Of a DNA stretch of 64,000 nt, positions 53,241 through 64,000 are shown in pieces. The notes beneath the pieces are model-generated. The model was not told the origin of the DNA. It made no database searches and saw nothing but the letters and a program-made list of their open reading frames with translations. The DNA is taken from contig NC_079474.1 of the NCBI RefSeq assembly GCF_026230105.1, positions 21,656,794-21,720,793 of the forward strand, in the 5' to 3' direction. The first letter of the stretch is position 1, and each line of letters starts with the position of its first letter. A program made the translations under genes and the position numbers. The DNA comes from Diorhabda sublineata. Taxonomy: Eukaryota; Arthropoda; Insecta; Coleoptera; Chrysomelidae.

Positions 53241-55879
53241 TATTTAGATTGTGGATGGTGAAATAAAGATTTGTCTTCTGAAGCTGTAGATAAGGTCAAT
53301 TTGCATCTAAATTTCAGCAACACAAATTGAGTTCTGCCACATTAAAATCGTGGCGATAGTGTAATAAAAATTTGTCGTTACTGTCAATGTCAATTGTCAA
53401 GATAAATAGTCATTTTATAAAATTTCCCAAACGCTTTTCTGATGTGTGTTCTAAATAGAAAGAATTTAGTAAAATACAAGGCTCAACATCAAATTATCGC
53501 TTGAGTAAAAATCATTTTCTGGAATGTGATGTAATAAATTTCAATGGAAAACATTTAAAGTATTAAATTTACCCATCTATTCCTACCTTTAATTTACTTT
53601 CATTGTCTACTTCTATTTATAAAGATCACAGTTAGGCCAAAGTTAAGGAGTGTATAGTAAACCAAAAACATTCATATGCTGTAAATACAGGTAAAGTAGT
53701 CCAAGTGTTCATGCCTTAACATTTGGCAATTTACCAATAGAAGAGCGATTTTAGTTTTCAAGTGTTACATTGTTACAGAGACAACTGGTAGTTTTGACAA
53801 ACAAAAATCCGGTTTTTTGACTGTAAGACAAGAATTAGTAGGAACAATTTAACTGTTGAAGACATTGAAGAAGATGAGTGAAATTGGAAAATTTGAGTGT
53901 ATAGAAGAAAGTTAAAATAATGCAACAAAAGAATTCATTAATTATAGTTAAGAAATATTCATATACAAGGTACAGCAAAATGATGTCTATACAGGATGAA
54001 ACTTTTGCTCTTTATTTGTAGAAAACAAAAAAACCTCTTTTATTATTTCAGCTGTGATAAATTGATATAGTTTATTCATTTTACTACGAAAGTGAAATAT
54101 TTCATATTCATTAATACATTTTTACCTTCATGGGCTCACTTGTATTCATAGTAATATTTTTATTTTGTAAAATTCCAAAATGATAGTACTATATCATTGT
54201 AATGATATGTAATCTGCTTAACTGAATTACTGTTTTATTTCTATTTAGTATTTAGTTATATATTACACTTTTCACTTCATTATAAAAATTTGTAGTTTGT
54301 CCTTGGTTTAGTTTAAAATGTATGTCAATATTATTTTGTGTCCCGACCGACCGCGTGAAACTCGTGTTCGCAAGTTTTTAATTTAGAAGACCCCTACAGA
54401 ACAATATACTAATGCTAGATATCTGCTTTCATAATTTTTAAATTGATACCAACTCTTATGCACATAATTATACAACTCTTACTTATCCACATAATGTTGA
54501 AAGAAAAACGGATTCCATCCTATCAATAAGATTATTTTGCAGCGGCTGAGGTGGTTGGGTGTGGACCGTGGTTTGAAGATGGCGAAACAATGACCTCCTT
54601 ATGCGCGGAACGTAGATATTAAGAATTGAGCAGAATATGGCCGTGGTTTGTTGTACACATAAAATATTAATGTAACCTTCACCAGTTTTTCCAATTATAT
54701 TTAAGATAATACTTCGTGTTTTGATATAATAACCTCACATAAGTTTCTGAAAAACTGTTCTCATCATTAGGCATGAGGAATGTTACGAAAGCATTGTAAA
54801 ATTAAATATCATTAGATGTGCAATAAATCCTTCTCTTTTGGTGAATATAGAGTAAATTAAATCAACATAGTTTATTCTAAAATCATATATTAAATACAAT
54901 AATGAACAATTCCATTACTTGTATGTTTATATGAGCAAGTGAAAGAGCCATTACAATATCATAGTATTTTCCAATATCTGATAAGTTTGGTAAAAACGAC
55001 TTAGCCTAACATGTCTAATCATTGTCTTAATACTTAATCAGCCTCAACATATAAACTCTAATACATATCACGTACGTCACATCTTATTTTTTCCTATCAA
55101 ACCCCTCACAAATATTATTGGATATTTTTTTCAAGATACCATATTTGAACAATCAAATGACAAATTTTTTTGGGTGTAAAAAATGCTGATGGAATTTTGT
55201 ATTATAACGATGGTTGATACCTAATTACTCAGATCTATATCTCAATGAGAAAAATATGAATATAAAATATTGAAATAGATTTTTTGTCGTATGAAATCAA
55301 TTTTGGCAGAGGTGCCTCTGATAAAGGAGTTTATTGAATCAGAAAAAATTCGATGGCTCTAGTGTTATTTTGAAAAAGTAGATTCAATAAGATTTGTTTG
55401 GAGTCTAAATTTGTCTAATGCTATAAAAATGCAGTGATGTTATATACAATATTAATTATTGATATGTTTAACATAATAAAAAATATAATCAACCAAAATA
55501 AAATTAGGTCAAATTTACATAGAATATAAAGCGAGGAATAAAAAATAAAATATTTCAACAAATCAATAAAATACATAGAATTAGACCATCATGTTCCAGC
55601 GCTAGCCAAAATGACTTAATTCAATTTCCGGAAAAAACTAAAAGATACTTTGTACCTTATCATATTTAGACGGATATCCATTTTCTCTCAAATAAAAAAA
55701 TTAAAAGTAAAAAATTTACCTTCATAACCCCCTGTTAAGCATTAATGGATTAAATACGGCCCTAATTGCTATTCGAAATAACACAGCCGACTGTAGAATC
55801 ACTAACTAAAGGAAATATCTAGCCATTTATAGATTAACATCAAGCGAACAAGAGTAATGTGATGTTTTATCACATGGAA
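53241..55879. other. A+T-rich DNA, nothing recognised
   Basis: No gene or repeat signature could be supported. A QRLRWLG phrase at about 54541-54561 recalls LINE C-termini but is too short to call. Confidence 0.4.
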
Positions 55880-56189
55880 TAAATGTGAATACATTGGTTT
55901 TGCCCAAACCAAATGCCGCCCGAAAATCGTCTAAACATGTATTTTTGCCGTCTTTATTGGGGCGATTTACCCCGCGCCGTTTTAGTATGGTTTCGGTTCG
56001 GTGTGCACATGTGAACTTCGGGTCCTAAAAAGTTTAACATGTAAGTGATCAAGCAAGCCTAACATTTTTATTTGCATGATTTTATTTCAATATTTGTTAC
56101 GATGCGACTGTATATAAACGATGTTGCATTTGTTTAGTTTTTTGTCATCATAGCTTAGATCTAACCTGAAATATTGATGACATGGGTTA
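55880..56189. other. GC-richer block before the pogo-like remnant
   Basis: From about 55895 to 56030 the sequence is locally GC-richer and protein-like on the plus strand (PKPNAARKSSKHVFLPSL), then A+T-rich again. It may be an upstream part of the pogo-like gene, but no domain is recognised. Confidence 0.3.
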
Positions 56190-56815
56190 TTGGTAATACG
56201 GAATACTAATATCAGCAGAGGGAGGAGCTTTGATTACAGTTTTTTGTATGAGCGTGACTGGAGACTTTGTCCCCTTTTCTTAAGAAAAATATGAACAATT
56301 AGCTCATGAAGAGGGTTCATCCTGGGTCGGTAGGAATGGAACATCCATCTGGTTGGCACTTCCAGATTTTCACCCAGTGGTGTCACGTTATCTAGTACAC
56401 TAAATCGACTGAAGAAACGCCTTTACCTGATAATCATTGACGTCCATTACAGCAACACTCGCCACATCGACATTTTTGACTTTGCAAAGAAAAACCATGT
56501 TAATATTGCATATCTTCCTCCTAATTCGACGCACAAACTCCAAACTTTGAATAAGTCATTAATGGGGCCATTAAAAGTCTATTATAGTGAATAAATTCGT
56601 ACTTGAATCGGTCAAAACCAACGGGTTCTGAGTCCTAATGATATAATGGAGTTATTTGGTAGTGCTTACGAAGAAGTTTACACATACACAATAGCGGCTA
56701 ATGATTTTCACACCATTGGTATTTACCCTTTTAACACAGATATTTTTTCCGAAGCTGACTTCATTTTCTGCGGAACAAGAAGCAGCGAAAAGAAAATCAA
56801 ATAAAAATAATGCTA
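56190..56815 (+). pseudogene. pogo/Tigger-like DDE transposase, C-terminal half
   Basis: EGGALITVFCMSVTGDFVPF matches the DDE_1-type start (T.L..VSA.G..VPP). IIDVHYSNTRHIDIFDFAKK, NHVNIAYLPPNSTHKLQTLN and KSLMGPLKVYYSE correspond to D.H.SH.S....Y....I....LP..TSH.LQPLD.....PLK; the Asp of LQPLD reads Asn. LSPNDIMELFGSAYEEV and NDFHTIGIYPFNTDIFSEAD complete the recognisable part. Two or three frameshifts and the missing DNA-binding half make it dead. Confidence 0.85.
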
Positions 56816-57719
56816 AAAATGCTAAAATAATGCTAAAAGGCCAATAAACTTACAACTTCATTATTTCTGGACCATTACAGCTACATATAACTATTCAATT
56901 TGTTTGAATACAATTTTGTAAAACCAAATGTAATCGCTTAGCGAAAATATTAATAAAAAATGCCGAAATATATGGGCTTGTGATATTGTTTTGAAGATCT
57001 TTTCACTATCTGCGCTAAATACAAGCAAGTGATTAAGTTTTGTATACAATTCACAGTCACTATTTTGAATATAGACTCAACTGAGTACAAAATCTGTTGA
57101 GTTCATTGTGGCTTATTCATATGATTTTTCATGTAGAGGACTCCTTACATATTTATATAGTCATCTTGCATTTGAGGAAATTATTGTCTATTATTGGCTG
57201 TTCGAACTCATATTTTTTTCAGCTAATTTTCTAATATCAAAGTCACACTTGGATTTAGGTTTTCTTATGTTTCTTGGGCGCCATTGCTTTATTTGTGCAG
57301 TCCATTTATTTCTAGTTAGTAGTTATCCAATAGAAAGATAAAACTGATCCCTTTAATATACGTGACATTTCCAACGAAACATTATGTACAGTGACAATAA
57401 GAATATGACACGATACACAAATACACTGTACCAATATGCGCAGGCATGCTCCAATTTAGAAGGTAATATTTGATATATAAATTTCTTTAATTTCTAATCG
57501 AATTCCTTAGACTTCTTAATTTGTTTATGTTCTTGATTGTTCTTTTGTGTCAAAATTAGTTTTTTTAATAATTTTTAAAAGATAGATAATATTTCACGTT
57601 TCGACTTTTCTTTAAGTCTTTATTTTTTTATAAAGACATAAAGTTTGAAATGGAAGCCCCCATAGCACATACAAATATTCATATTTCCATTGTGAAAAAT
57701 ATATTGATAAAAAAATAGG
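56816..57719. other. A+T-rich DNA with one unrecognised open frame
   Basis: A 77-codon plus-strand frame at 57108-57341 is hydrophobic (FEEIIVYYWLFELIFFSANF) but lacks any family match and is probably chance. Confidence 0.35.
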
Positions 57720-58640
57720 ACATAATTAAAATATATACAGAAAATACAGAAATACCTCATGACGAATTTATAAAAGCTATAGAGCTATAAAGCTTACAAC
57801 AACATGTTTCAAATATGAAAATGAAATATACAAACAAATTGATGGTTGTGATATGAGGGTTTCCATTTGAAGTGTTATCGCACAATCGGTAATGGAAGAT
57901 CTTCAGGAAACTGTCGTAAGCAAAACTTGATATAAATATTCCATTCTTTTTCCGATATGTAGGTAGATGATTGCATTACTGCTTACCAAAGAATCAAGTT
58001 GAAAACATAAATAAAAAAATTCAATTCTTATCAACATAAAACTTCAATTCACAATCGAAGTCGAGCAAAATAATAGAATAAATTTTCTTGGTGTCACATT
58101 ATATGAACAATAACATAAGAACAGAATGGTATACGAAACCAACTTGGCCCTCAAAATATTCGTGTCATCCTATGTCACAAAAAAGATCATTGATAATAGG
58201 TTTGGCTGAAGATCTATCCAACTATCAGATCCTGAATTTAGATGCTTAGCTACTCAAAGAGCAAAAACTGCATTGAAAGAAAATAATTATCAGGAAAAAA
58301 ATGATAAATAACTTATTCCAAATATTTCACTAAATTAAAATCTAAAACGCCAAAAAACAAAAGAAGTAATATTATGTATCAAGTGCCTTGTACTAATTGT
58401 GACGCTGTCTACATAGAGCAGACATCTCAGTATTTAGAAAATAGACTAAGAAGTCATCAATACGATAAAAAAAAATAAAACTGCGCTAACGAACCATGGA
58501 GTATCAACAAACAAAAATTCAATATAAAGATTCAAAAATTCTTAAAACGGAATCTAATATACGAAAAAGAGAATTTTTAGAAAATAATAGAAAACACCTA
58601 AATAATTTAAGTAAAATTCATAGCTCTATTTTGTAAATTT
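57720..58640 (+). mobile_element. Penelope-like retroelement B (RT core and GIY-YIG)
   Basis: FKYENEIYKQIDGC corresponds to the F.....Y.Q..G..MGSP block of Penelope RT, although MGSP reads MRVS; SVIAQSVMEDLQETVVSK follows. The catalytic YVDD stands as a damaged YVGR at about 57955-57966. HYMNNNIRTEWYTKPTWPSK and HPMSQKRSLIIGLAEDLSNY are the typical thumb blocks. VPCTNCDAVYIEQTSQYLEN is the GIY-YIG endonuclease, with Gly changed to Glu in the YIGQT motif. Several frameshifts and stops are present. Confidence 0.88.
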
Positions 58641-58860
58641 CAATAAAACTAAAAATAATTTGATTAAGTACTGCTACATATTTAAGATGTAAGGACTAAG
58701 GAAAAATTAATTTTTCTTATTAGAAGATTTTCTATTTTGATTTTATTCTTATTTTAATGTTCCTGATGTAGGTGATCTATTGATTAATATAAATACGTAA
58801 ATTGCCAGTGTCAATATCATATTTTGATAAAGACTGATATTTGAAATAACTAATTATTCT
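58641..58860 (+). repeat. Penelope-like terminal region, copy B
   Basis: This non-coding stretch matches 39080-39270 directly and 38245-38420 in inverted orientation; ATTTTGATAAAGACTGATAT marks its end. It probably is the family's terminal repeat. Confidence 0.75.
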
Positions 58861-60662
58861 ACGAAATCCATTCCATGTTCAAAGTTCAAATATAAAGCAC
58901 AAAAATTTTTCCAATTTTAAAACATGCCTGACATAATTGAGTAATACCTATGAGATTTCCAGAGAATTTAAAGCATACATTGAGATGACTAATATTATTT
59001 TCCAAAGTAGATAATGTTATTATGTCTATTGCTGTACTTTTCAAATATTGCATTTAAAATTTGGATTTACATGTATTGGTTCTAACAACATACTTTCTAT
59101 GTACTTTGATATAAAAATATTCATGTAAAGCTTATATAAAACTGAGGATATTAGCTTGGTCCACAAAATAACAAAAAAATTATCTACTAATCTTTCTATA
59201 AACTATTCAGTATAACAAACATATTAATGTCTACCATCTTTCATGTGCCCCAATATGCCACTTAGCTTCCATAGCTGTTCGGTTATTTTTTGAATTATTT
59301 TATATCATTAAAATTTACCCAGTTTCATACACAATAAAAAGAAAATATGAGCACCACCTTTGAAATTCATTGAAATTTCTTTGATGCAGTGTTTAGTGTT
59401 TACCCATAAACTGTATTTGGCCGGCGAGGCTGGTAATAAGGGAAAAATAGTACTGAGGTTATAATAATTCAGGATTCCAATATGAACAAAAGCGGTTATT
59501 TTATAAGAAATGAAAAAAAAACGTTAATATAATGAGAAAATAAAAGGAGGAAGTTGAAATGTAGTCAAGTTATGTATATATTTACAGGATTATTATAAAA
59601 TAATGAAGAAAAAAAATATTTTTGATGAAAACGTTTTCAAAATATTCGTAAAAATTGATAAAATGGTATACAGAGTTCATATTATTCATATGCATATTAT
59701 TTATTGAGAATTAATCGATATTATTGTTTTACTTTAGTTAAGCATTTTGTTGCATATGTCAGTTGGAAATCCTTTCTCATCTCTTCTTGTCATATAACAT
59801 ACAATATTCTAACTACTAATACGAATACTTTGTTCAATAACCCAGCATATTGTAAAATAGAGTGAACATCTGGCATCAATATTTTATAATAACAAATTAA
59901 ATGATAATGCCACTTAATAAAACAGGTTAAATTATATCAAATTAAACTATAGATTATTTCTGTGTTGGAATATAAAGATCTTGTTTTATTGCTTAATAAA
60001 AGCTGTAATTTTGGCACAGAAGGACGGAGAAACAAAAAGATACAGCATATTGAAAAACTTACAATATTATGATTATATTGGTCTAAATATTATTGTAATA
60101 AGTACCTACGAATCTGAAATGAGGAAATGCCTTCTTTGTCGATGGTTGTTTAATTGATATGTTTAGCTTAATGAGCTGTAAAATCAAATCAGTCTTAACG
60201 CTTCTACGAATTGAAGAAATATCGAATTATTCGTAATGCAGTTCTAGAAACAATTATTTTCAGTGAGTGATTCACTGCAAATCTTTGTAATATATTTGAA
60301 CAGTATTGTTATCAGTTAACAATATTCCCATTAATAGGTAGTAACATTTATCATATAGTTCAAAATATAACAAATATAAGGGGAATAAGGCTTTGGAAAG
60401 AAAAAGAGCTCGATGAATTCAGATCGTGTCAAATTGAACACTGTGAGTGCGGCCAGTCACAATCATGACATAAATATTAATAATATAAAATTGTTAAAAA
60501 ATGTACCCAATACTTAATAAATTGTTGGATGCATTTGAAAGTATTGAGATTGCTAGATGTAAGAGTAGCTTAAATAGCGACAAAGGGCCAATTCCTTACA
60601 GCCCACTCTATAGTTTAGTAGTCAAAGAATGAATATTAATATTCCCGCCAAGGAGTTTTTTC
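58861..60662. other. A+T-rich DNA, nothing recognised
   Basis: No coding or repeat structure could be supported on either strand. Confidence 0.45.
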
Positions 60663-60745
60663 CCGCTGAAATATCGAAACGCGCGTCAGACAGTGTAATT
60701 GTGAATGTTGGTGTAGTGATTGTGTAAACCGTGTATTCAGACTGC
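60663..60745 (+). ncRNA. hammerhead-like motif, copy C (stem II lost)
   Basis: CCGCTGAAATATCGAAACGC then GCGTCAGACAGTGTAATTGT matches copy A around the GAAACGCGCGTC core and copy B downstream (GTGTAATTGT...GTGTAAAC..TGT.TTCAG). The CTGA/GA core half is shortened so stem II is missing; the ribozyme would be inactive. It is not next to any recognised coding remnant. Confidence 0.4.
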
Positions 60746-61430
60746 AGATGTAGTTTACCCCATCATGTACTCTTACCATGAAGTCACAAATCAAGGTGCA
60801 ATTGTTTCATATATTCAAAGGACCAATCATTTGAAGAAATGATACATTTAACTCATTTTATCCAGTAACAAACTGAACAGGTACTCAATTCATTTTCGAA
60901 GCCAATAAAGAAGGCATTTTCCCAAAATTTTCCATCTGTCGTAAAACTATGGACTTTGTACAATATTGAAAAATAAATATAATCGATATCACTGAATATA
61001 TTTTTAACATAACATTCTTAATAACCTACATCTTTATCATTATTATAATGACATTTTTCATGAAAACGTTGTGATACATGTAGTTTACTAATTATAAATA
61101 ACCGCTTTATTCTCTTAAACACATTTTGATATATAGTATGTGCATAATATTTGGAAACAAAATAATTACTTTAATTTATAAAGGGGAACATATTTATTTT
61201 CTAATTCTGATTTATTGTAACAGTTAAACAAGAGTGATAATGATCCTAAATTAATTGAACTTATAATTAAATTTTGAATAGATTATTCGAATTTTAAATA
61301 ACAATTTTTAAAGCTGTACTTAATAATTGTTGCATATTTTACTGAATATTGGAAAAGTAACAAGAAGCATTAAATTGTTATTATACCGTATATGCATATA
61401 TTAGGGAAAAATAATAATCGTCCTGCTATT
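60746..61430. other. A+T-rich DNA, nothing recognised
   Basis: No feature seen between the motif copy and the inverted-repeat element. Confidence 0.45.
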
Positions 61431-62363
61431 TAGGGTGTTTCCTAAGTAATCTAAAATAATGTAGTGGGGGCTTGGTCACTCCATTTTAAGATGAAAAGTT
61501 CCTATAAACATGTGTGATAATTCTTGTCGTTAATGAGATACAGGGTGTCGAATTGTTTGTAATAAATGAGCTCTAACGGTAAGTGAAATTTATTTTTTCT
61601 AGCGACGCTACTACAAGTAATACGAAAGAACTAAGTAGCCTTGAAATTTTGTCGAATACTATTCAAAACTAAAAAGTAACTCAAAAAACGAATAAGAAAT
61701 TTTTATCATATGGATTTTTTGTGTTGATAACTATACCTGCGTTTACTAATAATGAAATGGCTAATATGCACTTTTTGTATGGATAAGCGAATGGTAATGC
61801 TTAGAGAGGCTAGACATATGTATGCGCAACTTTTCAAGACATGTAATTATAAATTTTTATAATGACCTTATATGGGCAGATGGAAATCCACATGCAATAG
61901 TTCAATAACATGATTTCATCACTCCTATTCGGTCATTGTTTGACCAGTCAGACATATCTTCATTTTCTAGAAAATTTCCGATTCTTTTAGAAGGTGTTTT
62001 GCAGTGATTGTAAGCGAGTTTTTTGAGACCATTGGATCGGACGAGGATCTCCCCCTAAGTTCATCTAGGCACAATCCTCCGGATATCTAGCTCTACACTA
62101 CTCCGATATTAAATTCAGGAGATCTACAGTATTGCATCGTCGAGCGGATGCTTTCATTTTTGCCGGAGGTTCACTGATATGTACTATTTTTCTCTAATTT
62201 TTGACACATGTTGTTGCTTCTAATAAAATAATAAAACAATTCGATACCCTCTATCCCATTAACTACAAAACTTATCACGTATGTTTATAAGAGCTTTTCG
62301 TTTTAAAATGGAGTGACGAAGTTCCCACTACAATATTTTAGATTACTTAGGAACCACTCTGTA
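61431..62363 (+). mobile_element. mariner-like element with ~130 bp terminal inverted repeats, internally deleted
   Basis: The left end (TAGGGTGTTTCCTAAGTAAT, then CACTCCATTTTAAGATGAAA) and the reverse-complemented right end (TACAGAGTGGTTCCTAAGTA, then CACTCCATTTTAAAACGAAA) match imperfectly for about 130 bases, 61431-61565 with 62224-62363. Inside on the plus strand are MANMHFLYG and LREARHMYAQLF (about 61757-61840), resembling the N-terminal DUF4817-type helix-turn-helix of insect transposons (YGE..GN...A.R.Y..RFP), and DHWIGRG near 62026-62046, resembling RWIGRGGP before the last catalytic residue. The DDE core between is gone. Confidence 0.8.
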
Positions 62364-63379
62364 CATACATACCGCACACTTTATTTGAAAACTGTTTATT
62401 TTTGATGAGTTTGGTAAAAGCATCTTGTTAATTTGAATGTTATGTAATAAATTATTTTAATGAAGTTAGTCAATATTAATAATAGGGTAAAATATTCGTG
62501 TAATCAGGTGATTATGTATTTAAAGATATATTTCACAGGTTATATCAATTTTTGCTAATTTTATCATTACATCTTGTTTATTTTAATTGTATTCAATCAA
62601 GTTTTGATTTATACTTTGTTTGCATAATTCGAGCACATACATAATAAATTAAAATATAAAATCAAGGTTAAATGTCAAAAAGGTTTCATTGATGTTAAAA
62701 ATATAGTAATTAAAAATGACATTTTCTTTCTCAAGTTAAATCAAATCATAGCTTATGATTTTCTCAATTAAACCAAATAAGAAAAAAATCATTCACCAAG
62801 AAAAATCGTCATTCAATTGACAGTTTTAACATTTAACCCTTCAGAAGAATCAGAAAAACACACAGTTATGTTTCAGTAACCATTTCTACGAATTGCTATA
62901 TCTACGTAATGAATATACATAGCATTATAATTAAATATAAAAAATGAATCTAACACGTACAACTACCATAGGTCTTTTATCGCATGTATTTTGAGTGTTT
63001 TCTTATTAAATAAAATAATTGAGTCTGTTGTTAAACAATGCAGAATGAAATATACGCAAAAATCAAATAGATAGCAACAAAACTGTAAATTTTACTATCC
63101 CAATTCTAAACCACGTAGATATCCAAAATTTTAAAAACCTTAAAGAGATATCAATCTAATGTACCCTGTATGTTCTAATTATTAAGTAAATTAAATATAC
63201 TGTGACTTTCTGTAAATATTACCATGTATACATTCAATTTATTATATTTAGTGTCAAGCCAACTTTGTAATATTTTTGGTAACATAGATTTTTTTCTTTG
63301 TAACTGACATAATTCAATGACTGGGATGATATTCATACATAGGAAGTGCAGCTGGACAATCAGAAGATCGTTTCAGATG
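62364..63379. other. A+T-rich DNA, nothing recognised
   Basis: No gene, transposon or RNA signature could be supported. Confidence 0.45.
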
Positions 63380-63640
63380 GATGATGTCAACGTGTGAATA
63401 CTGAATAAAATGATGGAATGGAATAGGCAGTTGCTCGCAAGTGTATGGGAAAATCAAGAAGGGATTTAGCAACAACCTGAGATCTGATTATATAAGATTA
63501 GAGATAAAGAAGGAACAGCAATTTTATCTAAAGAAATTGAGAGAATGAAGAAATTGTTTTAGAATGCACAAACGAGATTTATATTATTTCAAATTTTAAC
63601 AGATTAACTATCAGATAGAGTGTTGGGTATAAATGACGAG
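63380..63640 (+). mobile_element. non-LTR retrotransposon scrap (linker before RT)
   Basis: MMEWNRQLLASVWENQEGI-like text is followed by IRDKEGTAILSKEIERMKKL and QTRFILFQIL, matching the ...IR.KEG.....KE.I.R....F...L..S linker of insect LINE ORF2 between endonuclease and RT. Stops break it. The remainder of the element is not visible. Confidence 0.45.
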
Positions 63641-64000
63641 AAAATAAAAAATACTCAACAGTTACTCATTTGAATAATTAATTATGAAAATATTTTTAAA
63701 TAGTTCTGTTCATTACACAGTTAGGTGAAAAAACTGTCATACGTTAGTCCCGAAAACAGTTCTGAGACAATCTTCTAATGACGAATAAGTATAGTCGGAC
63801 TAGGACATGCCTGTCTAACACAAAGATTCATTACATACAAGGGCGGATGTAAAAAAAAACAATTATTGCTTGTTTCTCTATGAGAATACTAAAAATTGAA
63901 TCAAGAAGAAGGTGGGAGTTATATAGCGAATTATAGTACTGAGATAAATGATAAGTCAACAATAGCAGTTGAGTTTATGAAATAAAAATGTTCTAAATCC
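63641..64000. other. A+T-rich DNA to the window end
   Basis: Nothing recognised; it may be decayed LINE sequence continuing from 63640. Confidence 0.35.

Noticed and set aside
54535..54660. QRLRWLG phrase recalling LINE C-termini
   Set aside because: Only seven residues match and the neighbouring frames carry no other LINE block.
57108..57341. Hydrophobic 77-codon frame, possible membrane protein
   Set aside because: A+T-rich DNA readily yields Phe/Ile/Tyr-rich frames; no neighbouring exon, promoter or family match.
1..64000. Possible CRISPR, tRNA, rRNA, endogenous virus or bacterial insertion
   Set aside because: No spaced direct repeats, cloverleaf, rRNA-like conserved blocks, viral structural or replication genes, or bacterial operon layout were seen on either strand.

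Overview
The window is A+T-rich eukaryotic DNA with spliced genes, microsatellites and a dense layer of decayed transposable elements. The two host genes (an aldo-keto reductase and a Pro/Val-repeat extracellular protein) and the mix of mariner-like, hAT, Crypton-like, Penelope and I/Jockey-type elements fit an insect. A beetle is my best guess, but that is inference and not proven by the sequence. I saw no bacterial genes, CRISPR array, tRNA, rRNA or viral sequence.

Layout. 0-10 kb: truncated mariner transposase, three rotted non-LTR retrotransposon pieces, copy 1 of a dispersed 0.8 kb repeat, a (TA)n tract, a Crypton-like recombinase remnant and a DDE transposase scrap. 11-12 kb: two minus-strand exons of a Pro/Val-repeat secreted-type protein. 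13-15 kb: a minus-strand tyrosine recombinase gene split by a 1,035 bp Mutator-like element with long inverted ends and a 9 bp target duplication. 16-19.4 kb: a plus-strand non-LTR element that has lost its whole reverse transcriptase but keeps gag-like ORF, endonuclease and RNase H. 22-25.5 kb: transposase remnants and an RT fragment bracketed by two copies of a hammerhead-like motif. 25.8-39.75 kb: a four-exon minus-strand aldo-keto reductase gene, whose introns hold LINE, mariner, MITE and Penelope debris, including repeat copy 2. 40.5-43.9 kb: hAT-like, mariner-like and unrecognised remnants. 44.7-53.2 kb: a nest in which one non-LTR element is broken by a second LINE, by a 2.5 kb hAT element with an 8 bp target duplication, and abutted by a third, nearly full-length but frameshifted LINE in opposite orientation. 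53-64 kb: mostly A+T-rich DNA with a pogo-like transposase remnant, a second Penelope copy, a mariner-like element with ~130 bp terminal inverted repeats and a final LINE scrap.

The only plausibly functional host genes are the aldo-keto reductase (all four catalytic residues present; last exon not found) and the Pro/Val-repeat gene (first exon not found). Everything else recognised is mobile DNA with at least one disabling lesion. I found no coherent new multi-gene system. The most informative structures are the nested insertions with readable target duplications, the RT-less LINE, the inverted Penelope terminal repeat and the repeated ribozyme-like motif.
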